Shown: positions 16,784-26,767 of the stretch, piece by piece
Layout: every line of letters starts with the position of its first letter
Numbering within the stretch: the first letter of the stretch is position 1
From: Candidatus Gastranaerophilales bacterium
GTDB taxonomy: Bacteria; Cyanobacteriota; Vampirovibrionia; Gastranaerophilales; Gastranaerophilaceae
Direction: 5' to 3'
Length of the DNA stretch: 64,000 bases
Assembly: GCA_944325835.1 (NCBI GenBank)
Contig: CALVBO010000004.1
Span: 96,232-160,231, forward strand
Translations under genes and position numbers: made by a program
The notes under the pieces: model-generated
Seen by the model: the letters and a program-made list of their open reading frames with translations, nothing else
Database searches by the model: none
Told to the model about the DNA's origin: nothing

Positions 16784-18624
16784 TCAACTGTCACCGATTT
16801 CGCTAAATTCCTTGGCTGGTCAACGTCTTTACCCAGAAATTCCGCTATATAGTATGCAAGAAGCTGGAGCGGAACGATTGCAATTAGCGGTGAAAGGTAT
16901 TCCTGAACTTCCGGAACTCGGATTACGAAATCAAAGAGGTCATTAAGTTTTTCATCAGTCGAGTTCGTCAGCGCAATCATTCTGGCGTTGCGTGCTTTTG
17001 ATTCTTCGCTGTTTGAAAGGATTTTGTCGTAAACAAGTCCTTTCATAAGGATTGCAAGAACCGGCATGCTTTCATCCAGCATTGCAATAGGCCCGTGTTT
17101 AAGCTCACCTGCCGGATAGCCGGTTGCGTTGATGTAGCTGATTTCTTTTAGTTTCAGAGCGCCTTCAAGAGCTGTCGGGTAGTTCACACCGCGGGCAATA
17201 AAGATAAAATCTTTTGTATTGGCGTAGATTTTAGCGCATTCCTGAATAGGTTCTTTATGAACAAGAATTTGTTCAAGCTTTTGCGGCAGAACCATAAGTT
17301 CGCTTTTGAGCGTTTTAAGGAGCGTTTCTTCCATAGTACCTTTAACTTCGGCCATTTTAAGCGCAAGCAGGTAGAAGGAAAGGAGCTGCGCCATGTAGGA
17401 TTTTGTTGCGGCAACGGAAACTTCTATGCCTGCATTTACCGAGATTAAGCTGTCAGCTTCGCGAGCCATAGCAGAATCCGGCCGGTTTGTTATGATTAAG
17501 ATGTGCGATCCTTTTGCCTTAGCCTGTTTAATAGCTGTCAGAGTGTCTGCGGTTTCGCCGGATTGCGACACACCGATAACAAGAGTATTGGTATTTGTAA
17601 CGGTTTTTCTGTAAATGTATTCACTGGAAGCTTCAACATCTACGGCAATATCGCAGAAACTTTCGATTATATATTTCCCTACCATTGCGGCGTGAAGTGA
17701 TGTTCCGCAGGCAATAATTTGAATACGTGTAAGATTTTTGAGGGTTTCTTTGTTTAACTTAACCTCATCAAGCTGGATTTCGCTGTCTATTGAGTGAAGC
17801 TTTCCGGCTAAGATATTTCTCACAACACTTGGCTGTTCGTGGATTTCTTTGAGCATAAAGTGCTTATAGCCCATTTTACTAAGCGCTACCGGCTCCCACG
17901 GAAGAACTTCTGTCACATAATTTATAGGGTTGTTGTCAGTGTCAATAATCTGCATATCTTCGCGGGTTATGGTTGCAATCTGGTTATCTTTAAGATAAAC
18001 GGCTTTTTTCGTGTATTTAATAATCGCCGGAACGTCAGATGCAACAAAGTATTCGCCATCTCCTATTCCTACAAGTAACGGAGCGTTACGTTTTGTTGCA
18101 ACAATTTTGTCAGGATAATTCTTATGAATTACGCAGAGTGCAAACGCGCCTTCAATTTCATTGACAGCAAGTCTTACTGCTTCTGTCAGGTCTTTACAGA
18201 CGGCGTATTTTTGACCGATAAGATGTGCGACTGTTTCTGTGTCGGTTTGGGAACGGAAAACGCAGCCTTGAGCTTCAAGACGCACTTTTAATTCTTTAAA
18301 GTTTTCAATGATACCGTTATGAACAATTGCAATTCCGCCGCAGTTGCAGGTGTGCGGGTGAGCGTTGACAACAGTTGCTGCCCCGTGGGTTGCCCAGCGG
18401 ATGTGACCGATACCGAGCGTTGATGAAATTATTTTGTCACGGTTGATAAAAAGTAAATCGTTAAGGTTTTGGAGTTTTCCTTCAGCCTTATAAATATCAA
18501 TTTTATCTTTTTCCATAAGCGCAACGCCGGAGGAGTCATAACCGCGGTATTCAAGCTGTTTTAATCCGTCGATTAAAATATCTGCTGCTGATTTTTCACC
18601 AATATATCCGACTATCCCACACAT
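16780..18624 (-). CDS. glmS: Glutamine--fructose-6-phosphate aminotransferase (isomerizing)
   Basis: Makes glucosamine-6-phosphate, the first step to UDP-GlcNAc for peptidoglycan and LPS. The N-terminus MCGIVGYIGEK gives the Cys2 nucleophile of the Ntn glutaminase after Met removal; the ELEYRGYDSSG-like segment and HTRWATHG-like motif (HIRWATHGA) follow. Two SIS isomerase domains come next (IACGTSLHAAMVGKY, GVSQSGETADTLTAI, ATKSYMAQL), and it closes with DQPRNLAKSVTVE. Ribosome site AAAGGAGAG before the ATG. I looked for a glmS ribozyme in the 113-base upstream gap and saw none. Confidence 0.96.
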   Translation of the reverse strand: MCGIVGYIGEKSAADILIDGLKQLEYRGYDSSGVALMEKDKIDIYKAEGKLQNLNDLLFINRDKIISSTLGIGHIRWATHGAATVVNAHPHTCNCGGIAIVHNGIIENFKELKVRLEAQGCVFRSQTDTETVAHLIGQKYAVCKDLTEAVRLAVNEIEGAFALCVIHKNYPDKIVATKRNAPLLVGIGDGEYFVASDVPAIIKYTKKAVYLKDNQIATITREDMQIIDTDNNPINYVTEVLPWEPVALSKMGYKHFMLKEIHEQPSVVRNILAGKLHSIDSEIQLDEVKLNKETLKNLTRIQIIACGTSLHAAMVGKYIIESFCDIAVDVEASSEYIYRKTVTNTNTLVIGVSQSGETADTLTAIKQAKAKGSHILIITNRPDSAMAREADSLISVNAGIEVSVAATKSYMAQLLSFYLLALKMAEVKGTMEETLLKTLKSELMVLPQKLEQILVHKEPIQECAKIYANTKDFIFIARGVNYPTALEGALKLKEISYINATGYPAGELKHGPIAMLDESMPVLAILMKGLVYDKILSNSEESKARNARMIALTNSTDEKLNDLFDFVIRVPEVQEYLSPLIAIVPLQLLAYYIAEFLGKDVDQPRNLAKSVTVE

Positions 18625-18737
18625 AAATTTTCTCTCCTTTTTAATCTCTATATTTTAAATTATACCATTCACAAAACGATAACTGAAAATCCTTATAAAA
18701 TTTTTATATACCAGGAGTACGGGGGGCGGCTGTGTCC

Positions 18738-19622
18738 TCAGTCAATCTCGTTGTAGACGAGTTTTTTCCTGAAATGCCACTGCGCCAGCGTAAGAATTAA
18801 AATTATTACGAACAAAACGTACGCTAGTGCGCAGGATTTGCCGACATTGAAATACTCAAACGCGTTTTTATAAATTGCATATACAAGAACATTTGTGCTG
18901 TTTTGAGGGCCGCCTTCCGTCATTAGGTAAATAAGGTCAAAAACCTGAAATGAACTTATCGCAGTAATTATCACAACAAAAAATATTGTCGGGGAGAGCA
19001 TTGGAACTGTTACATTTTTAAAAGTCTGCCACTCATTTGCACCGTCGATTTTCACGGCCTCAAAGATTGACTGCGGAATAGTTCCGAATGCGGAGAGGAA
19101 AATCACCATATTGTAGCCGGTAAGTTTCCATACATTTACAAAAATCAATGCCGGAAGCGCCAGATGCGAGTCATACAACCAGTTTAAATGCTGGTGCAGA
19201 ACATTATTTAAAAATCCGATATTCGGGTCAAAAATCCATTCCCATACGACACCGACAACTATCATCGGGGTTACAAACGGCAGAAAATACGCGACTTTAA
19301 AAAATTCCGCGCCGCGGATTTTTTGCTGCAAAATGTATGCCAGAACAAGCGGAATTATTACCCCGAAAACAGATGTTGCTATTGCAAAAACAAAAGTGTT
19401 TCCTAAAATTTGATAGAAAACTTTATCCGTGAAAATTGCTTTGTAATTGGCAAGCCCTGCAAACTTGATTTCGTTCAGCAGATCCCAATCCGCAAAACTT
19501 AACCCGAAAGAACAAAAAACAGGGATTATAATAAATATAATTATTCCCAGCAGCGCAGGCATGATGAACAACCACGCCGCGTATCTTTCATTGTTAATAA
19601 TTTCCGCAAAATTGATTTTCAT
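18738..19622 (-). CDS. Sugar ABC transporter permease, MalF/UgpA type
   Basis: 294-residue inner-membrane permease with six predicted helices. The EAA loop that docks the ATPase is clear (EAVKIDGANEWQTFKNVTVP), as is the LPFVTPMIVVGVVWEWIFDP region typical of the carbohydrate-uptake-1 family. No partner permease, binding protein or ATPase lies next to it in this window, so it must pair with subunits encoded elsewhere or be a leftover. Divergent from the phosphohexomutase. Confidence 0.88.
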   Translation of the reverse strand: MKINFAEIINNERYAAWLFIMPALLGIIIFIIIPVFCSFGLSFADWDLLNEIKFAGLANYKAIFTDKVFYQILGNTFVFAIATSVFGVIIPLVLAYILQQKIRGAEFFKVAYFLPFVTPMIVVGVVWEWIFDPNIGFLNNVLHQHLNWLYDSHLALPALIFVNVWKLTGYNMVIFLSAFGTIPQSIFEAVKIDGANEWQTFKNVTVPMLSPTIFFVVIITAISSFQVFDLIYLMTEGGPQNSTNVLVYAIYKNAFEYFNVGKSCALAYVLFVIILILTLAQWHFRKKLVYNEID

Positions 19623-19652
19623 GATATTATTTTATCAAAAGAGGTGAGAAAT

Positions 19653-21128
19653 ATGCAAAAGTATGAAGAAAGGTATTCACACGCGTTCGGCAAAAACGAT
19701 ATCAGAGGGATTTACGGGGATGATATTACGGAAATCCTCTTTCAAAATACGGCAATCGGATTTGTGAACTGGCTGGGGGCAAAAACAGGTAAAAATGCTT
19801 CTGATATGAAAGTTACCGTTGCTATGGATGCAAGGCTTCATTCACCTTCTTTAAAAGCGGCTTTGATTAACGGATTAACGCATTGCGGTGTCAGTGTTAT
19901 TGATTTAGGGCTTGTTCCCAGTCCGCTGGGGTATTATTCCGAGTTCGCGCTTGAAAATATTACTTCTGCAATGATTATTACTGCAAGCCACAACCCGTCT
20001 GAATATAACGGGTTAAAAATGACCTTTAATAAAATGACGCTTGATGAAAAAGGAATTGCGGAAGTTAAAGAGGAAACAATGAAGATTTTCTCAGAAGCTG
20101 AGGTAAAGGGAAATTCTTCGCTCGTGAGCCGTTATGATATTGTGCCGGATTATATAAAAGATATGGTTTCGCGCTTTGGTAAAATCGGCGAAGGCGTGAA
20201 AGTTGTTACTGACTGCGCAAATGCAACGGGCGGTGTTGTCGCGCCGGAACTTTACCGTGAACTCGGGTGTGATGTCGTAGAACTATATACCGAACCCGAC
20301 GGGCGTTTCCCTAACCACCACCCTAATCCGAGTGTTGAAGCGACATTAAAAGATTTGAAAGCAAAAGTTCTTGAAGTCGGTGCTGATATCGGTATCGCAT
20401 TTGACGGCGACAGCGACAGAATAGGCGTTGTTACTCCGGAAGGCAAAGCTCTGACAGGTGACAAACTCCTTTTAATCTATGCGCAGGATATGATTAAAAA
20501 ATTAAAATGTGAAAATAATTCTATTGTTCCTTGCGTAGTTTCGGAAGTTAAATGCTCGCAGGTGCTTTTTGATACGATTAATAAGCTTGGCGGGCGCTCA
20601 ATTATGTGCAAAACCGGTCATGGCTACATTAAATCGGAAATGAAGGCCTCCGGTGCGCTTCTGGCAGGCGAGATGAGCGGGCATACTTTCTTTAAAGATT
20701 CTTATTTCGGCTACGATGACGCGGTTTATGCCGGATGCAGAATTATTGAAATTATTGCGGAACACAAAAAAGTAAATCCGCAGTTCAAAATTCAATCAAT
20801 GCTTACTCCGTTTGATGAGGTTTGCACCTCGGATGAAGTCCGTTATCCGTGCCCGAATAACCTTAAAAAAGCTGTGCTGGCAGAATTCAAAGAAATCGTT
20901 AACAAAAATCCTGAGCTTTTCGGAGATGAAATCAAGGATATTGTGACACTTGACGGTATGAGAGTAGTTTTTGACGGCGGGTTCGCACTTATTCGCCAGA
21001 GCAATACAGAACCTGTTTTTACATTGCGTTTTGAGGGCAAAACCCCTGAACTTTGTGCGCAATATCAAAATGCAATGATTTCAACCCTTGACGATTGCTT
21101 GAAAAGACAAAAGGCGCTTGAGGTATGA
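19653..21128 (+). CDS. Phosphomannomutase/phosphoglucomutase
   Basis: Alpha-D-phosphohexomutase: interconverts hexose-1- and hexose-6-phosphates for sugar-nucleotide synthesis. The active-site serine loop is TASHNPSEYNG, the Mg2+ loop FDGDSDRIG, the sugar-binding loop GEMSGHTFF, and the phosphate loop RQSNTEP. Length 491. The ATG at 19653 follows GAGGTGAG; a GTG nine bases upstream is part of that ribosome site. Mannose versus glucose preference cannot be decided here. The PadR gene starts inside its stop codon. Confidence 0.92.
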   Translation: MQKYEERYSHAFGKNDIRGIYGDDITEILFQNTAIGFVNWLGAKTGKNASDMKVTVAMDARLHSPSLKAALINGLTHCGVSVIDLGLVPSPLGYYSEFALENITSAMIITASHNPSEYNGLKMTFNKMTLDEKGIAEVKEETMKIFSEAEVKGNSSLVSRYDIVPDYIKDMVSRFGKIGEGVKVVTDCANATGGVVAPELYRELGCDVVELYTEPDGRFPNHHPNPSVEATLKDLKAKVLEVGADIGIAFDGDSDRIGVVTPEGKALTGDKLLLIYAQDMIKKLKCENNSIVPCVVSEVKCSQVLFDTINKLGGRSIMCKTGHGYIKSEMKASGALLAGEMSGHTFFKDSYFGYDDAVYAGCRIIEIIAEHKKVNPQFKIQSMLTPFDEVCTSDEVRYPCPNNLKKAVLAEFKEIVNKNPELFGDEIKDIVTLDGMRVVFDGGFALIRQSNTEPVFTLRFEGKTPELCAQYQNAMISTLDDCLKRQKALEV

Positions 21129-21640
21129 TAGAACTTCTTATTTTACATTCTCTGATGCAGAAAAGTTATACGATGTATTCTATAAAAAAGCACATCGAAA
21201 CTGTTTTTGCCGCGTTCGTTACTCCGAGTTTCGGCGCGATAAATCCTGCGCTTCGCAGGCTTGAAGAAAAAGAATGTATTAAATCCGGCAAGATTATGTC
21301 TGATGGCGGAAAACTTTCTATTTATTACAATATTACTAAAAAAGGCAAAGAAGAATTTGCACGTTTGCTTTTAGACGATATGAGCCAAAATCCGTCGCAG
21401 TTTTTTCTTCTGGCAAGACTTAAATTGATAATGGCGGATTATTTGAATAAAGAAGAGAAAAAACGCCTCTTTTTTATTATAAAATCTCTTGCTATGAAGT
21501 TTAAAAATCAGGCGTCCGAACGCCGCGATTCCGGCGGATTTTACTATCAAGTGGTGCTGGATAATATTGCCTGTGAATATTCCAACCTCATTACCGCTGT
21601 AGAAGCTCTGGAGAAAGACAATGCCCGCAATAGTCAGTGA
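21125..21640 (+). CDS. PadR-family transcriptional regulator
   Basis: Winged-helix regulator: LILHSLMQKSYTMYSIKKHIE, SFGAINPALRRLEEKECIKSG and YYNITKKGKEEFARLL form the PadR DNA-binding domain (residues ~1-75). A helical C-terminal dimerisation region of the Vir_act_alpha_C type follows. Overlaps the phosphohexomutase by 4 bases and the next gene by 20, so the three are one operon. It may regulate the operon itself; the ligand is unknown. Confidence 0.87.
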   Translation: MIELLILHSLMQKSYTMYSIKKHIETVFAAFVTPSFGAINPALRRLEEKECIKSGKIMSDGGKLSIYYNITKKGKEEFARLLLDDMSQNPSQFFLLARLKLIMADYLNKEEKKRLFFIIKSLAMKFKNQASERRDSGGFYYQVVLDNIACEYSNLITAVEALEKDNARNSQ

Positions 21641-22910
21641 TGTCTTAAAAGGCTCAATCGCCGAAGAACTTGAAATCTCAAAAGGAGATATAATTTTATC
21701 AATCGACGAAACCCCTATGGCTGATATGATTGATTATAATTTTTTGTGTAAATCGGATTTTCTGACGCTTGAGGTTCAAAAGGCCGGTACAGATGAGGTT
21801 GAAGTTATTGAACTAGAAAAAGATTATGACGAAGAGCTTGGAATAATCTTTGAAAGTGCGGTTTTTGACAGAATTAAACCCTGCCTTAATAAATGCATTT
21901 TTTGTTTCGTTGACCAGCAGCCAAAAGGTTTGCGTAACACGCTCTATATTAAAGATGATGATTACAGGCTTTCTTATTTGCAGGGAACGTATATTACGCT
22001 GACAAATTTTACGGAAAAAGACAAAGAACGTATTGCGCGGATGCATCTGGGGCCTTTTTATGTTTCTGTTCACACAACCAATCCCGAACTTCGCGTTAAA
22101 ATGCTCAGAAACCCTAATGCAGGAAAACTTATGGATAATCTAAAATGGTTCAGAAAAAATAAAATTCCGTTCCATGCCCAGATAGTCCTGTGCCCGGGAT
22201 GGAATGACGGAGAGGAACTTGAACGTACATTAAAAGACTTATCAACGCTTAAAAATACTGTGTTATCGGTTGCAATAGTTCCTGTCGGCGTGACACAGTT
22301 CAGGCAGGAAAAGCTTGTTCAGGTTGATGCGCGTGTCGCAAAAGAAACTATTGAAATCGCCTCAAAATATAAAAGAGTTTGCTGCTCGGATGAATTCTTT
22401 CTCCTTGCCGGCATGGAAATTCCCGATAAAAAATATTACGGCGATTTCGGGCAGCTGGATGACGGTGTCGGTTCAATCCGATACCTGCTAGAAAATTTTA
22501 AGGCTTATAAATTGCCAAAGAAAATATCAAAACCTCTCAAGATTGCGTTTGCAACATCATACGCCGCAAAAGATGCATTTCAGGAAATCGCGGCAGAGTT
22601 GAACAAAGTTAAAAATCTCAGCGTTACGATAAACCCTGTTAAATCAAATTACTGGGGTGAAAATATTACCGTAGCCGGTTTGATTACTTCTGATGATTTA
22701 ATCGCTGCCGTCAAAGATATTGATGCCGATTATATTGTAATCCCGGGAATTATGCTAAAACCCTACAGTGAAGATTTTCTTGACGGGAATAATCTTGATT
22801 ATGTCAGAGCAAAAACAAACAAAAATTTTATAATTAACAAACAAAAATATAGTATTACAGAGCTTCTTAATCAGCTTACCGGTTTTTCAGGCGAAACAAC
22901 TATTTGCTAA
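21621..22910 (+). CDS. DUF512/TIGR03279-type PDZ and FeS protein
   Basis: 429 residues. N-terminal PDZ-like domain (SDVLKGSIAEELEISKGD), then CLNKCIFCF, a CxxxCxxC radical-SAM-type iron-sulfur motif, then the DUF512 domain (HLGPFYVSVHTTNPELR, VLCPGWNDGEEL) and a C-terminal domain. The architecture matches TIGR03279, annotated as a putative FeS oxidoreductase in cyanobacteria and also seen in Firmicutes. No reaction is established. The start overlaps the PadR gene. The end overlaps the convergent 22900 gene by 11 bases. Confidence 0.87.
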   Translation: MPAIVSDVLKGSIAEELEISKGDIILSIDETPMADMIDYNFLCKSDFLTLEVQKAGTDEVEVIELEKDYDEELGIIFESAVFDRIKPCLNKCIFCFVDQQPKGLRNTLYIKDDDYRLSYLQGTYITLTNFTEKDKERIARMHLGPFYVSVHTTNPELRVKMLRNPNAGKLMDNLKWFRKNKIPFHAQIVLCPGWNDGEELERTLKDLSTLKNTVLSVAIVPVGVTQFRQEKLVQVDARVAKETIEIASKYKRVCCSDEFFLLAGMEIPDKKYYGDFGQLDDGVGSIRYLLENFKAYKLPKKISKPLKIAFATSYAAKDAFQEIAAELNKVKNLSVTINPVKSNYWGENITVAGLITSDDLIAAVKDIDADYIVIPGIMLKPYSEDFLDGNNLDYVRAKTNKNFIINKQKYSITELLNQLTGFSGETTIC

Positions 22911-23238
22911 ACCAGCCCTTAATTGTAGTACCGAGTGAGTGTGCGCTTTTGCCGATTTTGTGCATATATGATTTTGTATGTTCGGCAATGGTGTCCGGAT
23001 TTTTAATTTCTGAAAGCGTTCCTTTAGCATGTAATTTACCTAAAAGTGCAAAAAGTCCGGTTGCAATGGCGATGCCGCCAAGAGTCATAAATAATGCGGT
23101 GTGCTCTTTCTCCTTTTTTATATCTTCAGGTGACAAAGGCTCAAGAGCATGGTATTCATACGCCTGATGCTGTCGTGAAAAGAGCGTCGTGTGCGCATTG
23201 TGACGCCCGAACGAATAAGCAGAAACCTGTTCAATCAT
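22900..23238 (-). CDS. Hypothetical single-helix membrane protein
   Basis: Not recognised. 112 residues: a polar, histidine-rich N-terminus (YSFGRHNAHTTLFSRQHQ), a charged segment, one transmembrane helix (ALFMTLGGIAIATGLFALLG), and a basic C-terminal helix ending in a probably amphipathic IKGWFSK. The ATG at 23238 follows GGAGG at a good distance, so I prefer it to an upstream ATG 39 bases earlier. Confidence 0.7.
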   Translation of the reverse strand: MIEQVSAYSFGRHNAHTTLFSRQHQAYEYHALEPLSPEDIKKEKEHTALFMTLGGIAIATGLFALLGKLHAKGTLSEIKNPDTIAEHTKSYMHKIGKSAHSLGTTIKGWFSK

Positions 23239-23443
23239 ACTAACCTCCGAGTACACCTCATTAAAGCCGTGCTCCATCGCCTGCCTGTCCTGCTTTCGCA
23301 GACCAACCCGCGACTGTGCTGTCTAATCTGCCGCTCGAAAGACTCACAAGCGAGTCTTCCTCGGGTATTATACCATAATAAAACCCGTAAAGGAAATTTT
23401 TGCTAGTGTGCCCGAATTTTCTATATAAAAATTGTTACAAAAC
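23239..23443 (-). other. Structured 5' region of the 22900-23238 gene, function unknown
   Basis: A GC-richer stretch than its surroundings with a clear hairpin (AAGACTC and GAGTCTT separated by six bases, near 23335-23355) and a TATAAT-like box (revcomp near 23368). It may be a leader with regulatory structure, or decayed repeat sequence. I see no known riboswitch. Confidence 0.35.
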
Positions 23444-23472
23444 TTTACAAAATTTTTGGAATATTTTATAAT
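23444..23472 (+). promoter_or_regulatory. Promoter of the 23.5-30.4 kb operon
   Basis: TTTACA, 17-base spacer, TATAAT, 40 bases before the start codon at 23512. Confidence 0.7.
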
Positions 23473-23511
23473 GATATTCCGTCTAAGGTTTTAGAGGAGA
23501 GAATTTATATA

Positions 23512-26500
23512 ATGGAAAATTTATTAATTGCTGACAATCAAGATATTACGTTAACCGAAAAAGAGGTTTTGGAAGAATCACAAAATTCCGTAAGAACAAT
23601 AGCTGACAATTTGCTTAAAACAAAGGCTTATTATAATGCACTTGCCGCTAATGCGGTTATGCAGTATTTGAAAGATAAAGGTTTGCTGCGCGGTGAAATC
23701 GTTAATATGCACTCAAGCTCCAAGATGCTTGTGGACTTTGAAATCGCGGATATCCAGCTTCCTAATCTTTATATTGATGTTAGAGCCGTTTTTGATGAAA
23801 ACGAAATATTTATTCCTAAAAAGCATTTTGAAAACAAGCTTATTCCTGACATTTACCTTATCATGAAGCTTGATGATGATTTGACAAACGGAACTCTTCT
23901 CGGGTTTGTTGAACCGGCAAAAATAAATAAGAAAAACCAAAATGATGAATATTATTTTGTTAATAAATCAATTCTTACTCCTCCTTCAAAATTAACGGAA
24001 TTAATTAATTCGTTTGCGCTCAAGCAGCAGTATGTTATCTCAGAAAGCGCTGAGCTGGTTATTGAAAAGCTTATTATGCTTTATATGGATCACGATATTG
24101 ATGATACAAAGCTTGAAAAACTTATTGATTATCTTAAAAACAGTGTTATTGCCAGAGAAAAACTCATTGAATTTGAAAACTTTGAGAGGCTGTCTTACAT
24201 GGCGCTTCAGGAGTTCAAAAATTTAGACGTTGAAAACAATGATTTTTCTAAATATATCAGAACTCTGGTTGCAACGGATGAATTTGCGCAATTCGATGAT
24301 AAAAGTGATGATTTATCGGAACTTTTCGGCGATGAAACATCACAGCCTAAAGGGTTATTTGTTGACGATGTCGTTGAGGCTGTGCCTATGGACGAACCTG
24401 CTGTAGAAGAAGTTCCTGCAGAAGAAAAAACTATTGTTGATGAAGAAGATTTGCCGCTCACAAAAGCCGTGCATGATGAAATCGCACATGATGAAGTTCA
24501 GGAACCGGTTGAAGAAGAAATAGAAGCAGAAGTTTTTGATGATATTGAAGAGCTTGCTGTGCCGGAGGAAAATTCTGCAGAAGTTATTGAGGATACTCTT
24601 GAAGCCGCAGCTGATTCTGTTTCAGAAGAGGGTGATACAAGCGTTTTTGATGAATTCGACGCTTTTGAGGCCGGTGATGAATTTGATATTCCTGATGAAC
24701 TTTTAGCAGAGGAAGAACAACCTGCTGCTGTCGAAGAAACTCATGATGTGACACAGGAGCCGGAAAATGCACCGGATATCGAAGAAATTTCGCCGGTTGT
24801 TGATGAAGCAGAAGTTGCTGCAGATGAAGTTACTGAGGAGATTGTTTCAGATGAAACAATAGCAAGTGGTGAAACATCTGTTGAAACTCTTGATCCGGAT
24901 ACTTTGATTGTAGAACCGGCAATTGAAGAAGAAAATATTGAGCTTTCTGCTATTGATGCTGAACCCGCTACGGCAATTGAAGAAGAAAATATTGAGCTTT
25001 CTGCTATTGATGCTGAACCCGCTACGGCAATTGAAGAAGAAAATATTGAACTTTCTGCAGTTGAAACCGAACCGGAGATGACAATTGAAGAAGAGCCGGC
25101 TACGGAGGACATTGTAGAACCTGATGAAACAGTTATAACCGATGAGGATATCAATCAAAATTCTGAAAATTTAACAGAATCATTGAACAGTGAAGATCTG
25201 GAATTACAGCTTGACGAGCCTGTTAGTGAAAATTTGGAAACAGAAAATATTGAACTGGAGCCTATTGAAGAAATTTCTCTTGAAACTCCTGAAAATGTTA
25301 CGGAAGATATTATTACTGATTCCGCACATGAAAAAGAGGAGCCGAAAGAACTTGATGTAGCACGGGCTTTAGATTTAGATACTGTAAATCTGGATAGCGA
25401 CACTGTCATAGGTTTATCAGAAGGTATTATGGATGTGAAAGATGTCGAAGATGTTCAAACCGGTGAACCGGCGCCGGAAGAAACACTTTCTGCCGATGAG
25501 CTTGATAATATCGTCTTTGATACAGAAAATACAGAAGAAGAACCGCAAACGCCGGAAGCACCGTCAGAAGAATCTGTTTCCGCCATGCAGGAGTTTGAAC
25601 CGGTGGAAACTGTAACGGATGAGGATGTGGAAAATGCAATTGCACAAAGTCAGGCCAATGAGGATAAAAAAGAAGAACACTCTTCTGATATTGATCTTTT
25701 AATGGGAATGGATAATTCTTCTGATGCTGATAATTTGAGTTTGGAAGAATTATTATCAATGGAAAATGATTTGAGTGCTTCGGATGATCCGCATAGTGCA
25801 TTTCATTTTTCAGATTCTGAGGATGAAGATGAGCATGGTGATGCCAAAAATGCAACAAAAACGGTTGCAGCTTCCGCAGAAGAATTAGAAATGCTGGCAG
25901 CTGATCTGGATGATGGTCCGGAAGCTGTCATTCAAGATAATACCCCTAAGGTTGAAGATACTGAAGATGATGAAGACCTTTCAAATTTTGCGTTTGCAGT
26001 TGATTCCAGAGCACAGGGGAATAATGCCAAGAAAATACTTATTCCTGTTGCGGCATTAGTGACAGTTCTCGGACTTGCCGGTGCCGGAGCATGGTATTTC
26101 TTATCCCATGGTAAATCCGTAGCAGGTACCGGTAGTATTGATGTTGACAATATCGGAACCGGCGGAGCTGATATAGATTTGAATAATGTAGTAACTCCTG
26201 AAAATCCTCCGGTAGCGGATATAAAACTTCCGGCTGAAACCGCAGCTAAACCGGCAGTTCCGCAGGCTAAAAAAGCTGAGGATAAAAAGGTTCCGCCATC
26301 TGCTGTACCGGAAGCACAACCGGCTTCCACCGAAAATAACGCCGAGGCTGCTGCTCCTGAACCTTTAACTATACAAAAAATTAAAAAGGATTTTTCACAG
26401 CCTAATACATACCTTTCTGTAAGTAAAATTGTCTGGGATGTTCCTGAATATTTAACCTATAATGATGATTTTAATACCTATTTGCAAACACTTGGCAGTA

Positions 26501-26751
26501 CGTTAAAACTAAATCTCTCCAGTGATTTGCTTTTAATAAGTGAAAATACAGTATTCAATAAGGTGAAGGTTAAAATTGAATTAAAGGACAGCGGTAAAAA
26601 ATACAGTGCGGAGCTTGCAGAAGGCTGCGGAACTCAGGTTGTTGATGATTTAGTGTTACAATCTGTTAAGAATACGCTTAATCTTCTGAAACCACCGGTA
26701 AATAGCCTTGAAACGGCAGATGAAGAATTGTTTATAACTATATATTTATAA
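23512..26751 (+). CDS. Giant acidic membrane protein, possible DUF1822-like N-terminus
   Basis: 1079 residues, function unknown. The N-terminal ~240 residues are folded-looking (AYYNALAANAVMQYLKDKGL, LYIDVRAVFDEN, GTLLGFVEPAKI) and resemble cyanobacterial DUF1822, a weak match by eye. Residues ~250-840 are extremely acidic and low-complexity, with an 18-residue tandem repeat. A transmembrane helix at about 841-861 (ILIPVAALVTVLGLAGAGAW) is followed by a proline/alanine linker and a C-terminal domain ending GCGTQVVDDLVLQSVKNTL, which may be TonB-C-like. Followed by a sigma factor and an NTPase, so a signalling or envelope-sensing role is plausible. Confidence 0.7.
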   Translation: MENLLIADNQDITLTEKEVLEESQNSVRTIADNLLKTKAYYNALAANAVMQYLKDKGLLRGEIVNMHSSSKMLVDFEIADIQLPNLYIDVRAVFDENEIFIPKKHFENKLIPDIYLIMKLDDDLTNGTLLGFVEPAKINKKNQNDEYYFVNKSILTPPSKLTELINSFALKQQYVISESAELVIEKLIMLYMDHDIDDTKLEKLIDYLKNSVIAREKLIEFENFERLSYMALQEFKNLDVENNDFSKYIRTLVATDEFAQFDDKSDDLSELFGDETSQPKGLFVDDVVEAVPMDEPAVEEVPAEEKTIVDEEDLPLTKAVHDEIAHDEVQEPVEEEIEAEVFDDIEELAVPEENSAEVIEDTLEAAADSVSEEGDTSVFDEFDAFEAGDEFDIPDELLAEEEQPAAVEETHDVTQEPENAPDIEEISPVVDEAEVAADEVTEEIVSDETIASGETSVETLDPDTLIVEPAIEEENIELSAIDAEPATAIEEENIELSAIDAEPATAIEEENIELSAVETEPEMTIEEEPATEDIVEPDETVITDEDINQNSENLTESLNSEDLELQLDEPVSENLETENIELEPIEEISLETPENVTEDIITDSAHEKEEPKELDVARALDLDTVNLDSDTVIGLSEGIMDVKDVEDVQTGEPAPEETLSADELDNIVFDTENTEEEPQTPEAPSEESVSAMQEFEPVETVTDEDVENAIAQSQANEDKKEEHSSDIDLLMGMDNSSDADNLSLEELLSMENDLSASDDPHSAFHFSDSEDEDEHGDAKNATKTVAASAEELEMLAADLDDGPEAVIQDNTPKVEDTEDDEDLSNFAFAVDSRAQGNNAKKILIPVAALVTVLGLAGAGAWYFLSHGKSVAGTGSIDVDNIGTGGADIDLNNVVTPENPPVADIKLPAETAAKPAVPQAKKAEDKKVPPSAVPEAQPASTENNAEAAAPEPLTIQKIKKDFSQPNTYLSVSKIVWDVPEYLTYNDDFNTYLQTLGSTLKLNLSSDLLLISENTVFNKVKVKIELKDSGKKYSAELAEGCGTQVVDDLVLQSVKNTLNLLKPPVNSLETADEELFITIYL
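24922..25083 (+). repeat. 54-bp in-frame tandem repeat (3 copies)
   Basis: Copies at 24922-24975, 24976-25029 and 25030-25083. The first two are identical bases; the third is diverged. Each encodes IEEENIELSAIDAEPATA or a variant in the acidic region. Confidence 0.95.
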
Positions 26752-26767
26752 TTTTTTAATCTTGTGC

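Noticed and set aside
18720..18725. Run of six G between glmS and the ABC permease
   Set aside because: Too short to slip readily and not in a coding frame or near a start; none of the cassette signals surround it.
18625..18737. glmS ribozyme
   Set aside because: The upstream gap is short and AT-rich, and I saw none of the ribozyme's conserved GC-rich core.
23278..23400. tRNA gene in the GC-rich gap
   Set aside because: One good hairpin but no cloverleaf, T-loop or CCA-side pairing could be built.
24741..25154. Serine-rich minus-strand frame
   Set aside because: Antisense of the acidic Glu-rich region; codon bias of GAA/GAT gives TTC/ATC serine and phenylalanine runs.
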